From contig CALXCG010000009.1 in NCBI GenBank assembly GCA_944386745.1, positions 1-39,570 on the forward strand: a stretch of 39,570 bases of DNA. Direction: 5' to 3'. Under the pieces are notes generated by a model that did no database searches, was not told where the DNA came from, and saw only the letters and a list, made by a program, of their open reading frames with translations. This stretch comes from an uncultured Clostridia bacterium (GTDB taxonomy: Bacteria > Bacillota > Clostridia > TANB77 > CAG-508). The translations under genes were made by a program, and so were the position numbers. Of this stretch, positions 15,592-23,878 are shown in pieces (the first letter of the stretch is position 1; every line of letters starts with the position of its first letter).

Positions 15592-18129
15592 ATGGAACAA
15601 AATATAAATTTAGAAAAATTATTAGATATATTAAAAGCAAAGAAAATAGTAATATTTTTTATAATTATGATTTCTATTTTGTTGGGGTATATATATACTT
15701 CATATTTTATTGTGCCAGAATATATAGCAACAGAAGATTTGTTGTTAATTCCAAATGAAGGTAAAATAAGCGATACAGAATTAAAATTGGATTCTGAATT
15801 AATATCAACATATGTTAATATTGCAAAGAGTTCAAATATATTAAAGAAAGTAAAAAATAATTTGAATCTAAATATAACAGAAGAGAAATTAGCAGAAGAT
15901 ATTGAAATAAATTCAAAAGAAGATACATACGTTATACAAATAAAAGTATACAACGAAGACGCACAAACAGCAGTAAATATAGCAAAAGAATTAACAAATG
16001 TATTTATTGATGAAGTTAAGAAAATATATAATTTAGAAAATATTGGAATTATAGATGAAGCAGAATTACCAAGTAGTCCATATAATATTGATTACAAAAA
16101 ATATATGGGGATATTTTGTATATTAGGAATAGTAATAGCTGGAATATATATATATTTAATATATATATTTGATAATACAGTAAAAGAAGAAAACGTAGAA
16201 AAATTCACAAAATTAAAAATATTAGGGAAAATTCCTATAAACAATAAAAATAGTGATGAATTATTATTAGAAGATGATACTAAATCTTATATCATAGAAA
16301 ATATAAATACAATAAGAACTAATATTATGTATATGAATTCCATAAGCAAGGTCAAAACAATACTTTTTACTAGCTGTTTACAAGGAGAGGGAAAAAGCTG
16401 GATTTCTGCAAATATAGCAGTTGCATTTGCAAAATCTAATAAAAAAGTTTTATTGATGGATGCGGATTTAAGAAAAGGAAGAGCTGATAGAATTTTTGAT
16501 GTAAATAATGATGATGGTCTTTCTAACTATTTGTATGCTATGACGGGTGATGTAAAAAAAGATGTACTATTATGTAAAAATTATATTAAAGAAACAAAGA
16601 TACCAAATTTACATATAATGACAAATGGAACTATTCCGCCTAATCCATCAGAGATTATTAGTTCAAATTATATGAGAGAATTGATATCAATTTTTAGTAA
16701 TGCTTATGATATTGTAATAATAGATGCACCACCTTGCAAGTTAGTATCAGATAGTATTATATTGTCAACTATGGCGGATTCTACAATAATAGTTGCAAAA
16801 GACAACAAAACAAAAATAAAAGACGTAGTCGCTGCAAAGAAAGCAATACAAGTTGTTAATGGAAAAATAACAGGTATAATTTTAAATCAAAAGAAAATAG
16901 ATGATAAAAAATATGAACAAAGCTATTATGGAGATATTGGAAAGTATAAGAAAAAAGAGTTAAAAGAAGAAAACATATTGAAGGTCGATGATATAGTAAA
17001 AGAACTAAAAAAATCAACACAAAAAATTGAAAAAGACATAATAGAGAGAAATAATAGAATTGAAAACGAAAGGAAAAATAAGCAAAAAACTCCAAAAATT
17101 GATAAGAATGTGAAAGAAGAAGAAATTAAATTTGAACAATATATGCAAAAAGCTAGAGAAGCTTTAGATGATTTAAATTTAAAACTTAATAAATATGAAG
17201 TGAAAAATAAACTAGACGAAAGAAGAATGAACAAGTATATCAATAATAAAATACAGAACAAATTGGATGATATGCAAGAGCGTTTAGGAGAGAAGATTAA
17301 AAATATATTAAAAACAGAAATTAACAATGAAGAAAAATTTCAAAATATGGATGAAAAGATTGAAAAAGAAGTAAATCTTATCAACAAAAACATGGATGAA
17401 AAGATTGAAAAAGAAGTAAATCTTATTAACAATAACATGAATGAAAAGATTGAAGAAAAAGTAAATCTTATCAACAATAACATGGATGAAAAAACTGAAG
17501 AAAAAGTAAATCTTATCAACAATAATGTGAATGAAAAAATTGAAGAAAAAGTAAATCTTATCAGCAAAAACATGGATGAAAAGATTGAAGAAAAAGTAAA
17601 TCTTATCAGCAATAACATGAACGAAAAAACTGAAGAAAAAATAAATCTTATCAACAATAACATAAATGATTTAAAACAATTAAATGAAGGAAAATTTGAA
17701 AAGATAAAAGAAGAAAGTGAGATAAAAAAAGAAGAACTACTTAAAATAATAGAAGATAATAATAACCAAATGAAGAATAGTCAAATAGAAGAAATACATA
17801 CATTAATAGAAAAAAATATTGATGAAATAAAGAATAATTATGAGAAAGAGATTACACAAATAAACGATATATTACAATCGCTTCAAAATAATTATTCTGA
17901 ACTTGCAAAAGCAATAAATACTAAAAAAGAAGAAAAGAAGAAAAATAATAGGTCAAATATAATTGATATGAAGTCAGTTAAAAGAAAAAATAAATATTCT
18001 ATAGACGAAGATATTTCATTTTATGAGTTACAAAAAAATGCAGCTTATATAATACCAATTTCTCATAAAAAAAGTGAAAAAATTGATATGGATTTAGAAG
18101 AGAAAAGTTTTGAAAGTTTTATAGGATAA
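15592..18129 (+). CDS. Wzz / bacterial tyrosine kinase-like protein with a long coiled-coil tail (845 aa)
   Basis: The N-terminal part is a polysaccharide co-polymerase (Wzz) domain between two membrane helices (about 19-39 and 172-192). Next is a BY-kinase/MinD-type P-loop domain with Walker A QGEGKS (264-269), Walker A' LLMDADLRKG (about 288-297) and Walker B VIIDAPP (about 375-381). A small Tyr-rich stretch, YEQSYYGDIGKY (about 441-452), may stand for the usual C-terminal tyrosine cluster. Known BY-kinases end near here. This one continues for about 390 residues of charged coiled coil, including seven 15-aa repeats, and ends with a short ordered tail (ISFYELQKNAAYIIPI). It has no capsule genes beside it. 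It is monocistronic, between two terminators. It may control chain length or scaffold an envelope complex. Confidence 0.8.
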   Translation: MEQNINLEKLLDILKAKKIVIFFIIMISILLGYIYTSYFIVPEYIATEDLLLIPNEGKISDTELKLDSELISTYVNIAKSSNILKKVKNNLNLNITEEKLAEDIEINSKEDTYVIQIKVYNEDAQTAVNIAKELTNVFIDEVKKIYNLENIGIIDEAELPSSPYNIDYKKYMGIFCILGIVIAGIYIYLIYIFDNTVKEENVEKFTKLKILGKIPINNKNSDELLLEDDTKSYIIENINTIRTNIMYMNSISKVKTILFTSCLQGEGKSWISANIAVAFAKSNKKVLLMDADLRKGRADRIFDVNNDDGLSNYLYAMTGDVKKDVLLCKNYIKETKIPNLHIMTNGTIPPNPSEIISSNYMRELISIFSNAYDIVIIDAPPCKLVSDSIILSTMADSTIIVAKDNKTKIKDVVAAKKAIQVVNGKITGIILNQKKIDDKKYEQSYYGDIGKYKKKELKEENILKVDDIVKELKKSTQKIEKDIIERNNRIENERKNKQKTPKIDKNVKEEEIKFEQYMQKAREALDDLNLKLNKYEVKNKLDERRMNKYINNKIQNKLDDMQERLGEKIKNILKTEINNEEKFQNMDEKIEKEVNLINKNMDEKIEKEVNLINNNMNEKIEEKVNLINNNMDEKTEEKVNLINNNVNEKIEEKVNLISKNMDEKIEEKVNLISNNMNEKTEEKINLINNNINDLKQLNEGKFEKIKEESEIKKEELLKIIEDNNNQMKNSQIEEIHTLIEKNIDEIKNNYEKEITQINDILQSLQNNYSELAKAINTKKEEKKKNNRSNIIDMKSVKRKNKYSIDEDISFYELQKNAAYIIPISHKKSEKIDMDLEEKSFESFIG
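17344..17658 (+). repeat. Seven tandem 45-bp units inside the coiled-coil tail
   Basis: Units encode variants of NMDEKIEEKVNLINN (15 aa). They alternate D/N at position 3 and I/T at position 6, with an eighth degenerate start at 17659. The near identity at DNA level indicates recent expansion and likely copy-number variation. Confidence 0.95.
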
Positions 18130-18198
18130 AATGGCGTAAATCAATTATAAAATAAATTATTTCATAAATTATAAAAATTACATACAAAGTCAAAAAGT

Positions 18199-18228
18199 AA
18201 AAAAAGCACATGAAAATGTGCTTTTTTC
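18199..18228. terminator. Bidirectional terminator between convergent genes
   Basis: aaaaagcacat (18201-18211), loop gaaa, atgtgctttttt (18216-18227). It serves the BY-kinase-like gene and spoIVA. Confidence 0.85.
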
Positions 18229-18267
18229 ATATATAGCAAAGGAAACATTATTATGATACAAAAGGCA

Positions 18268-19746
18268 TCAAAGAATTATACAAATTAATCCACCACTACC
18301 TTCATTAACAATTCTCTCTAAAGTCTCTTGAAGTTTAATTTGAGCTTCTTCTGGCATCTTAGCAAGCTTAGTTTGTAAACCTTCATTTACAAGCTCATGC
18401 AAACTCTTTCCAAAAATATTAGATTCCCAGATTTCTTTTGGATTACTTTCAAATTCAGATAATAAGTAATTTACTAATTCTTCTGATTGCTTTTCAGAGC
18501 CGACAATAGGCGAAACTTCAGTTTCTACATTTGTTTTAATTAAATGAATTGAAGGAGCAGTTGCTTTTAATTTTACACCAAACCTTGAACCCTGTTTAAT
18601 CATTTCAGGCTCTTCTAAAACTAAATCATCAATTGAAGGAGTAACAATACCATAGCCCTTACGTTCAACTTCATCTAATGCATAAGATATTCTGTCATAT
18701 TTCTTCTTAGTTTTAGAAAGTTCTGAAATTATGCTAAATAAGTCACCTTCATTGGAAACAGGAACTTCTGCAATTTCTGACAACACTTGATAGAACAATT
18801 CATCTTTTAAAGTAATATCAATATTTACATTACCAGAGCCTAATTGGATATTAGATATTTTAGTTTGTGAAATTATTTGAGTAGTTGAAATTTTATTTAC
18901 GCAATTAGAAACATCTTTCAATACTCTAATATCTGAAAATGCATCTTTAATTTCTTTGTATAATTCAGCTTTTAATGGATGGCTAAAATCTAAACCATCA
19001 ATCCATTTAGGAAATTTTATACGGATTTGACTAGCTGGAAATTCATATAAAATTTTTGAAAATATTTCATTGATATCATCAATTGTTAGATACTCACAAT
19101 TAATTGGAATAACTGTTGTTTGATATTTTTCGCTTAAGTTTTGGGCCAATTCTTTTGCATAATCAGATTCAGGAGAATATGAATTTAGTAAAATTACAAA
19201 AGGTTTGTTTAATGCCTTTAATTCAGATACAACTCTTTCTTCAGCTTTAATATAGTCATCTCTTGGAATATCAGTAATACTACCATCTGTTGTAACTAGA
19301 ATTCCAATAGTTGAATGTTCTTCAATAACTTTTTTAGTTCCGATTTCAGCAGCAGTTTCAAAAGGAATCTCTTCATCAGACCAAGGTGTTTTAACCATTC
19401 TTGGCATATCATCTTCTAAATAACCAATAGCGTTATCAACTAAATAACCAACACAATCAACTAATCTAGTTCTAAATTTTAGATTATTATCTAGAGTTAT
19501 TTCAACAGCCTCATTTGGAACAAATTTAGGCTCTGTTGTCATTATTGTTTTGCCACCAGCACTTTGTGGTAATTCATCTTTTGCACGTTCTTTTTTGTAG
19601 TTATTTTCTATGTTTGGAATTACTAATAAATCCATAAATTTCTTTATAAAAGTAGATTTACCAGTACGAACAGGACCTACCACCCCTACATAAATATCAC
19701 CATCAGTTCTTTTTGCGATGTCTTGATACAAACTAGTATTTTCCAT
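18268..19746 (-). CDS. spoIVA: Stage IV sporulation protein A (coat morphogenetic ATPase)
   Basis: A 492-aa protein, the usual SpoIVA length. The N-terminal GTPase-like ATPase domain has Walker A GPVRTGKS (24-31), the sensor/switch block SAGGKTIMTTEPKFVP and LVDCVGY. Middle and C-terminal parts end in GSGGLICIIL, matching the conserved SpoIVA tail that contacts SpoVM. In the mother cell SpoIVA polymerises on the outer forespore membrane as the base of the coat and cortex programme. RBS aggagg lies just before ATG 19746. Expression by sigma-E is expected; I see only a weak GATACAGT -10-like match upstream, not enough to call. Confidence 0.97.
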   Translation of the reverse strand: MENTSLYQDIAKRTDGDIYVGVVGPVRTGKSTFIKKFMDLLVIPNIENNYKKERAKDELPQSAGGKTIMTTEPKFVPNEAVEITLDNNLKFRTRLVDCVGYLVDNAIGYLEDDMPRMVKTPWSDEEIPFETAAEIGTKKVIEEHSTIGILVTTDGSITDIPRDDYIKAEERVVSELKALNKPFVILLNSYSPESDYAKELAQNLSEKYQTTVIPINCEYLTIDDINEIFSKILYEFPASQIRIKFPKWIDGLDFSHPLKAELYKEIKDAFSDIRVLKDVSNCVNKISTTQIISQTKISNIQLGSGNVNIDITLKDELFYQVLSEIAEVPVSNEGDLFSIISELSKTKKKYDRISYALDEVERKGYGIVTPSIDDLVLEEPEMIKQGSRFGVKLKATAPSIHLIKTNVETEVSPIVGSEKQSEELVNYLLSEFESNPKEIWESNIFGKSLHELVNEGLQTKLAKMPEEAQIKLQETLERIVNEGSGGLICIIL

Positions 19747-19874
19747 CTATTTACCTCCTTAAAATTCGTGTAACCTAATTACTGTATCTTGAACAGTAAA
19801 AATGTTTGTACAAATTACTTTAGTTAATATATATTGAGCATTTTTCCGTAATATGACAAGTTTGGTTAAAAAAC

Positions 19875-19903
19875 TTGATAATAAAAAAAATATGTGATAA
19901 AAT
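19875..19903 (+). promoter_or_regulatory. Promoter for the pyrophosphorylase gene
   Basis: TTGATA (19875-19880), 17 bases, TAAAAT (19898-19903), with a TG one base before the -10. The leader is about 130 bases. Confidence 0.6.
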
Positions 19904-20041
19904 AGCACCATTAATAGGAATTGAATATAATATAATAAATAAAATTTTCCTTATAAAAATTTAATTCTTTTCCAACAGTGAGTACACGAGAAATATATAT
20001 ATAAAGATATTACAATATAGTACTGAAAGGATGAAAAAAGG

Positions 20042-21292
20042 ATGGATAAAGTACAAGATGCAATTGATATTTTAAAAATGTACAATCAAGAACATATTAT
20101 TAAATTATTAGAAAAATTAGATGAAGAACAAAAAGCAGAATTAATTGAACAAATAAACCGTATAGATTTTCATCAAATTATGGAATTATATGATAATACA
20201 AAAAAAGAAATCGAGATAAAAGAAAATAAAATAGAACCATTACCATATTTAGATAAAGCAAAACTAACACCAGAACAAAAAGAAGAATTCGAAAAATTAG
20301 GAGAAGAAGTTATAGAAAAAAATCAATATGCAGTTGTAACAATGGCAGGAGGTCAAGGAACAAGATTAGGACATTCAGGTCCAAAAGGAACATTTAAATT
20401 AGATGTATATGGTAAAGGTAAATATTTATTCGAAATATTAGCAGAAAATTTAAAAGAAGCCAATAAAAAATACAATGTGAGTATTCCATGGTATATTATG
20501 ACAAGTAAAGAGAATAACAAACAAACAGTAGAATTTTTAAAGAAAAATAATTACTTTGGATATAACAAAGATGATGTGATAATATTCACACAAAGTGAAT
20601 TACCATTAGTAGATACAGAAGGAAAACTTCTAATCAATAAAGATATGAAAATAAAAGAAGCATCTGATGGCAATGGTGGTACATATTCTTCATTAAGAGC
20701 AAGCGGAAGTTTAGCAGACATGAAAGAAAGAGGAGTTAAATGGGTATTCATTGGTGGAGTAGATAATGTTCTATTAAAAATGGCAGATACTGTGCTTTTA
20801 GGAATGGCAGTAAAAAAAGGAGTACAAATAGCATCAAAATCAGTAGTAAAAGCAAACCCACATGAAAAAGTAGGAGTATTTTGCAAAATGAATGGACACC
20901 CAAAAGTAATAGAATATGCAGAGTTACCAGAAAAAATGGCAGAAGAAGTGGACGAAAATGGAGAACTTAAATATGGAGAATCACATATAATGTGTAATCT
21001 ATATACAATAGATGCAATAGAAAAAATTAGTAAAGAAACATTAATGTATCATAGTGCTTTCAAGAAAAATTCATATATAGATGAAGATGGTAAAGAAGTA
21101 ATACCAGAAGAACCTAATTCATATAAATTTGAATCATTCATTTTTGATGCATTTGAATTTTTTGATGACATAGCAATATTAAGAGGAAAAAGAGAAGATG
21201 ACTTTGCACCAGTAAAAAATAAAGATGGTGTAGACAGTCCAAGAACAGCAAAGGAGTTATATGAAAAGTTCTGGAACAGAAACAGGGATTAG
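20042..21292 (+). CDS. UAP1-like UDP-N-acetylglucosamine pyrophosphorylase (UDPGP family)
   Basis: A 416-aa nucleotidyltransferase of the UDPGP (eukaryote-like) type, with MAGGQGTRLGHSGPKG (about 101-116, nucleotide-binding loop), SDGNGGTYSSL, GGVDNVLLKMADTVLLG, and KANPHEKVGVFCKMNG. These match human UAP1 blocks better than bacterial GalU. It should join UTP and a hexose-1-phosphate, probably GlcNAc-1-P. An N-terminal helical extension of about 60 aa precedes the fold. RBS gaaagg lies 13 bases before ATG 20042. The last residues NRNRD run into a REP-like repeat. It pairs with the beta-helix protein downstream. Glc-1-P or other sugars remain possible substrates. Confidence 0.85.
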   Translation: MDKVQDAIDILKMYNQEHIIKLLEKLDEEQKAELIEQINRIDFHQIMELYDNTKKEIEIKENKIEPLPYLDKAKLTPEQKEEFEKLGEEVIEKNQYAVVTMAGGQGTRLGHSGPKGTFKLDVYGKGKYLFEILAENLKEANKKYNVSIPWYIMTSKENNKQTVEFLKKNNYFGYNKDDVIIFTQSELPLVDTEGKLLINKDMKIKEASDGNGGTYSSLRASGSLADMKERGVKWVFIGGVDNVLLKMADTVLLGMAVKKGVQIASKSVVKANPHEKVGVFCKMNGHPKVIEYAELPEKMAEEVDENGELKYGESHIMCNLYTIDAIEKISKETLMYHSAFKKNSYIDEDGKEVIPEEPNSYKFESFIFDAFEFFDDIAILRGKREDDFAPVKNKDGVDSPRTAKELYEKFWNRNRD

Positions 21293-21345
21293 GGGGACGG
21301 TCCTAAAAATCCCTGTTTTTAGGGATTAAGGGACGGACCTCAAAA
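21285..21345 (+). repeat. REP-like element, family 2, copy 2
   Basis: Starts gggattagggggacggtcc and matches the reverse complement of 7181-7234 over its length with few changes. It covers the stop codon of the pyrophosphorylase gene. Confidence 0.8.
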
Positions 21346-21412
21346 TAATTAAAATGATATATTTATAATTAATCCAATAGAATTTAAACTTTGAATAAGG
21401 ATGAACATTAAA

Positions 21413-21473
21413 AAAGTGCCGTCCCAAAAGTAGCCAAAAATGGTCAGTCCGAACCTGTCCCTAAACTAACCAC
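21413..21473 (-). repeat. REP-like element, family 1, copy 2
   Basis: The reverse complement starts gtggttagtttagggacagg, about 90 percent identical by eye to 129-190. It ends one base before the RBS agaggagg of the next gene. With 21285-21345 it makes a two-element cluster of opposite orientation. Confidence 0.8.
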
Positions 21474-21489
21474 AAGAGGAGGAAAAAAA

Positions 21490-22155
21490 GTGGAAGAATG
21501 TAAAATAAAAAATTTATATAATTTAGAAGAAACAATTGCAAAAGAATTACTAGAAAAACATGATTATCCATGGGAAATATTACCTGAAATTAGTGATTTT
21601 ATTATAGAATTAGGAAATAAACTAGATGAATCAAAATATGAGAAAGTAGGAGAAGATGTATGGATTGCTAAAAGTGCTAAAGTAGCACCAACTGCATATA
21701 TACATGGGCCAGCAATTATTGGAGAAAATGCAGAAATAAGACATTGTGCTTTTATTAGAGGAAAAGCAATTGTAGGAGAAGGAGCAGTTGTTGGAAATTC
21801 AACTGAATTGAAAAATGTAGTTCTATTTAATAAAGTTCAAGTACCGCATTATAATTATGTAGGAGATTCAATTCTAGGATACAAATCACATATGGGAGCA
21901 GGATCAATTACTTCAAATGTAAAATCAGACAAAAAATTAGTTATTGTAAAAAATGGAAAAGAAAAAATAGAAACAGGTTTAAAAAAGTTTGGTGCAATGT
22001 TAGGTGATGAAGTAGAAGTAGGTTGTGGTAGTGTCTTAAATCCAGGAACAGTTATTGGAAAAAATACTAATATTTACCCTTTATCTTCTGTTAGAGGTGT
22101 TGTACCAGAAAAAAGTATTTATAAAAATCAAAATGAAATAGTAGAAAAAAGATAA
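21490..22155 (+). CDS. Left-handed beta-helix acyltransferase, GlmU C-terminal-like
   Basis: A 221-aa protein with hexapeptide repeats (WIAKSAKVAPTAYIHGPAII, then GENAEIRHCAFIRGKAIV) and a GlmU-like SHMGAGSITSNVKSDKK block. This is the acetyl-CoA-dependent acetyltransferase fold that makes GlcNAc-1-P from GlcN-1-P. It starts at GTG 21490, with aggagg 8 bases upstream; no ATG fits. It follows the UAP1-like gene in the same direction after two REP-like repeats. Together they could replace the bifunctional GlmU. Some related proteins lack proven acetyltransferase activity, so the reaction is inferred. Confidence 0.75.
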   Translation: MEECKIKNLYNLEETIAKELLEKHDYPWEILPEISDFIIELGNKLDESKYEKVGEDVWIAKSAKVAPTAYIHGPAIIGENAEIRHCAFIRGKAIVGEGAVVGNSTELKNVVLFNKVQVPHYNYVGDSILGYKSHMGAGSITSNVKSDKKLVIVKNGKEKIETGLKKFGAMLGDEVEVGCGSVLNPGTVIGKNTNIYPLSSVRGVVPEKSIYKNQNEIVEKR

Positions 22156-22187
22156 AAAACTCACACAAATTATGTGTGAGCTTTTTT
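22156..22187. terminator. Bidirectional terminator between convergent genes
   Basis: ctcacaca (22160-22167), loop aatta, tgtgtgag (22173-22180), then six T; A-run on the other side. Confidence 0.9.
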
Positions 22188-22190
22188 GAA

Positions 22191-22565
22191 CTACATTTGT
22201 TGATTTCCAGGAATAAAGTAATCAACTACACCATAAATTAAAGCACCAATAATAGCAGCAATCCAAGAAATTGAATATCCAGCTACAAAGAACTGAGTTA
22301 CATATAATGTAATAGCTGCCAATGCAAATCCTACAAACCCTTTACCGAATGGACTAGCATGTAGTCCAGTGAATTTAACAATTAAATAATCTATGGCTGT
22401 TAAAACAACAGCAGCTATAATTAAAGTCCAAATACTATTAATGGTAAATCCAGGTGTGAAAAATGCAGTAATAGCTAATACTACAGCAGCGGCAACTAAT
22501 CTACCAATAATCTGCCAAGCAGTAGAAGCTCCACCTTTTGATTGACTTCCTTGTGCTTCTTGCAT
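22191..22565 (-). CDS. YvlD / phage-holin superfamily IV-like membrane protein
   Basis: A 124-aa protein with four hydrophobic segments in two similar halves, the second with VTQFFVAGYSISWIAAIIGALIYGVVDYFIPG. The first half has AVVLAITAFFTPGFTINSIWTLIIAAVVL. This spacing and the FxPGF motif match the PF04020 family (B. subtilis YvlD), often labelled phage holin but usually not phage-encoded. RBS aaggagg precedes ATG 22565. A Gln/Ser-rich N-terminal 15 aa is cytoplasmic. Function unknown; a link to envelope stress is reported for relatives in Bacillus. Confidence 0.7.
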   Translation of the reverse strand: MQEAQGSQSKGGASTAWQIIGRLVAAAVVLAITAFFTPGFTINSIWTLIIAAVVLTAIDYLIVKFTGLHASPFGKGFVGFALAAITLYVTQFFVAGYSISWIAAIIGALIYGVVDYFIPGNQQM

Positions 22566-22681
22566 AAGTCCAACCTCCTTAGTTTAAAAATTCATCATGT
22601 ACTTTTTTTTAAAGGTTCTACAATTATTATTAACTAAAAAAATATATTTATTCAAAAAAATTCGTATAAAAAAGTTAAAAT

Positions 22682-22710
22682 TTGTAAAAAATAAGAAAGA
22701 AATTTATAAT
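22682..22710 (+). promoter_or_regulatory. Promoter of the DUF421-DUF4363 operon
   Basis: TTGTAA (22682-22687), 17 bases, TATAAT (22705-22710), about 57 bases before ATG 22767. Confidence 0.75.
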
Positions 22711-22766
22711 AATTGAAAAGTTATTTATTAAATAAAAAAACTAAGATATAAGTTGGGAGAATTAAA

Positions 22767-23441
22767 ATGTTAATTACATTTTTTAGGTCAATAGTGTTAT
22801 ACATCATAGTTTTAATTGTAATGAGATTAATGGGGAAGAGAGAAATAGGACAGTTACAGCCATTTGAACTCGCAATATCAATAATGATAGCAGACTTAGC
22901 TACAATTCCAATGACAGAAACAGGAATACCGATATTTAATGGAATAATTCCAATTTTAGGATTATTATTAATGCATTTGATAATATCAATGATAAATTTA
23001 AAAAGTTTAAGAGGAAGAGAAATAATTTGTGGAAAACCTTCAATACTAATTTATAGAGGAAAAATAGATGAAAAAATATTAAAAAAAGAAAGATTTACAA
23101 TTAATGAATTACAAGAAAAATTAAGAAGTAATAATATAGTAAATTTAGGAGATGTAGAATATGCAATTTTAGAAACAAGTGGGGAAGTGACAGTAATTCA
23201 AAAACCAGAAAAAAGAGGAACCATACCAGAAGATTTTAATATACAACCTGATTATGAAGGAATACCATATGATTTAGTAATTGATGGTAAAGTAATGAAT
23301 AAAAATTTAAAATTACTTGGAAGAAATTATAATTGGTTAAAAAAACAAGTAGAAAAATTCGGCATAAAACCAGAAGAAGCCTTAGTTGTGACAATTGATG
23401 GAAAAGGTCAAATTTTTTGTCAAAAAAAAGAAAGTGCATAG
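22767..23441 (+). CDS. DUF421 (YetF-family) membrane protein
   Basis: A 224-aa protein with three N-terminal hydrophobic segments, including RLMGKREIGQLQPFELAISI, the signature of DUF421. A two-part cytoplasmic domain follows, with GKPSILIYRGKIDEKIL and NLGDVEYAILETSGEVTVIQ. YetF-type proteins (with YdfS and YdfR) are found in sporulating Firmicutes and some contribute to spore coat or membrane properties; their biochemical role is unknown. ATG 22767 has gggag upstream. The next gene follows after 12 bases, a pairing (DUF421-DUF4363) typical of Clostridia. Confidence 0.88.
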   Translation: MLITFFRSIVLYIIVLIVMRLMGKREIGQLQPFELAISIMIADLATIPMTETGIPIFNGIIPILGLLLMHLIISMINLKSLRGREIICGKPSILIYRGKIDEKILKKERFTINELQEKLRSNNIVNLGDVEYAILETSGEVTVIQKPEKRGTIPEDFNIQPDYEGIPYDLVIDGKVMNKNLKLLGRNYNWLKKQVEKFGIKPEEALVVTIDGKGQIFCQKKESA

Positions 23442-23453
23442 GAGATTGAAAAT

Positions 23454-23849
23454 ATGTTAAAAGAAATAATTATTTGCATAACTATTGTAACAGCAATTAT
23501 TATCGGAAATGGTATTACTCAAAAATATACAACAGAATCTGTGGATGAAATGGTTAATTCACTAAATAGAATAAGAACGGAAGTTTTTGAAAATAAAGAG
23601 AATATAGATATAAATAATCTTGAGAGTGAAATTGATAATTTAAAAGAAGAATGGAAAAAAAGACATGAAAAGTTAGCTTTTTATATAGAACATGATGAAT
23701 TAGAAAAAGTTGAAACAAATTTAACGGGATTAAAAGGTGAAATAGAAGGTGAGGAATATGGAGAGGTTATGAGTAGATTAGACCAAAGTGTTTTCTTACT
23801 TGAACACATAGAAGATAAATATAAATTTAATTTACAAAACATATTTTAA
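23454..23849 (+). CDS. DUF4363 family protein
   Basis: A 131-aa protein with an N-terminal hydrophobic helix (IIICITIVTAIIIGNGI) and a helical remainder in a four-helix-like pattern with the segment LKEEWKKRHEKLAFYIEHDE. Domain and gene order match DUF4363, whose members commonly follow DUF421 genes. It probably works with that partner at the membrane. ATG 23454 is 12 bases after the upstream stop, with an aggagat RBS in the gap. Role unknown. Confidence 0.85.
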   Translation: MLKEIIICITIVTAIIIGNGITQKYTTESVDEMVNSLNRIRTEVFENKENIDINNLESEIDNLKEEWKKRHEKLAFYIEHDELEKVETNLTGLKGEIEGEEYGEVMSRLDQSVFLLEHIEDKYKFNLQNIF

Positions 23850-23878
23850 AAGCCAGAGTTTAACTCTGACTTTATTTT
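23850..23878. terminator. Terminator between convergent genes
   Basis: cagagt/actctg (23854-23859, 23863-23868) extended by agc/gct-like pairs and followed by tttattttt; overlaps the Lon-like stop region. Confidence 0.7.

Noticed and set aside
17344..17658. Regular 45-bp repeats as a CRISPR array
   Set aside because: The units are contiguous, without spacers, and in frame inside a coding region. No CRISPR array or cas gene is seen in the window.
17340..17663. Minus-strand repeat ORF (LLLIRFTFSSIF units)
   Set aside because: It is the complement of the 45-bp coiled-coil repeats of the BY-kinase-like gene; no RBS.
19747..19860. Sigma-E promoter of spoIVA
   Set aside because: Expected from the biology, but only a partial -10-like match (GATACAGT) and no convincing -35 were found.
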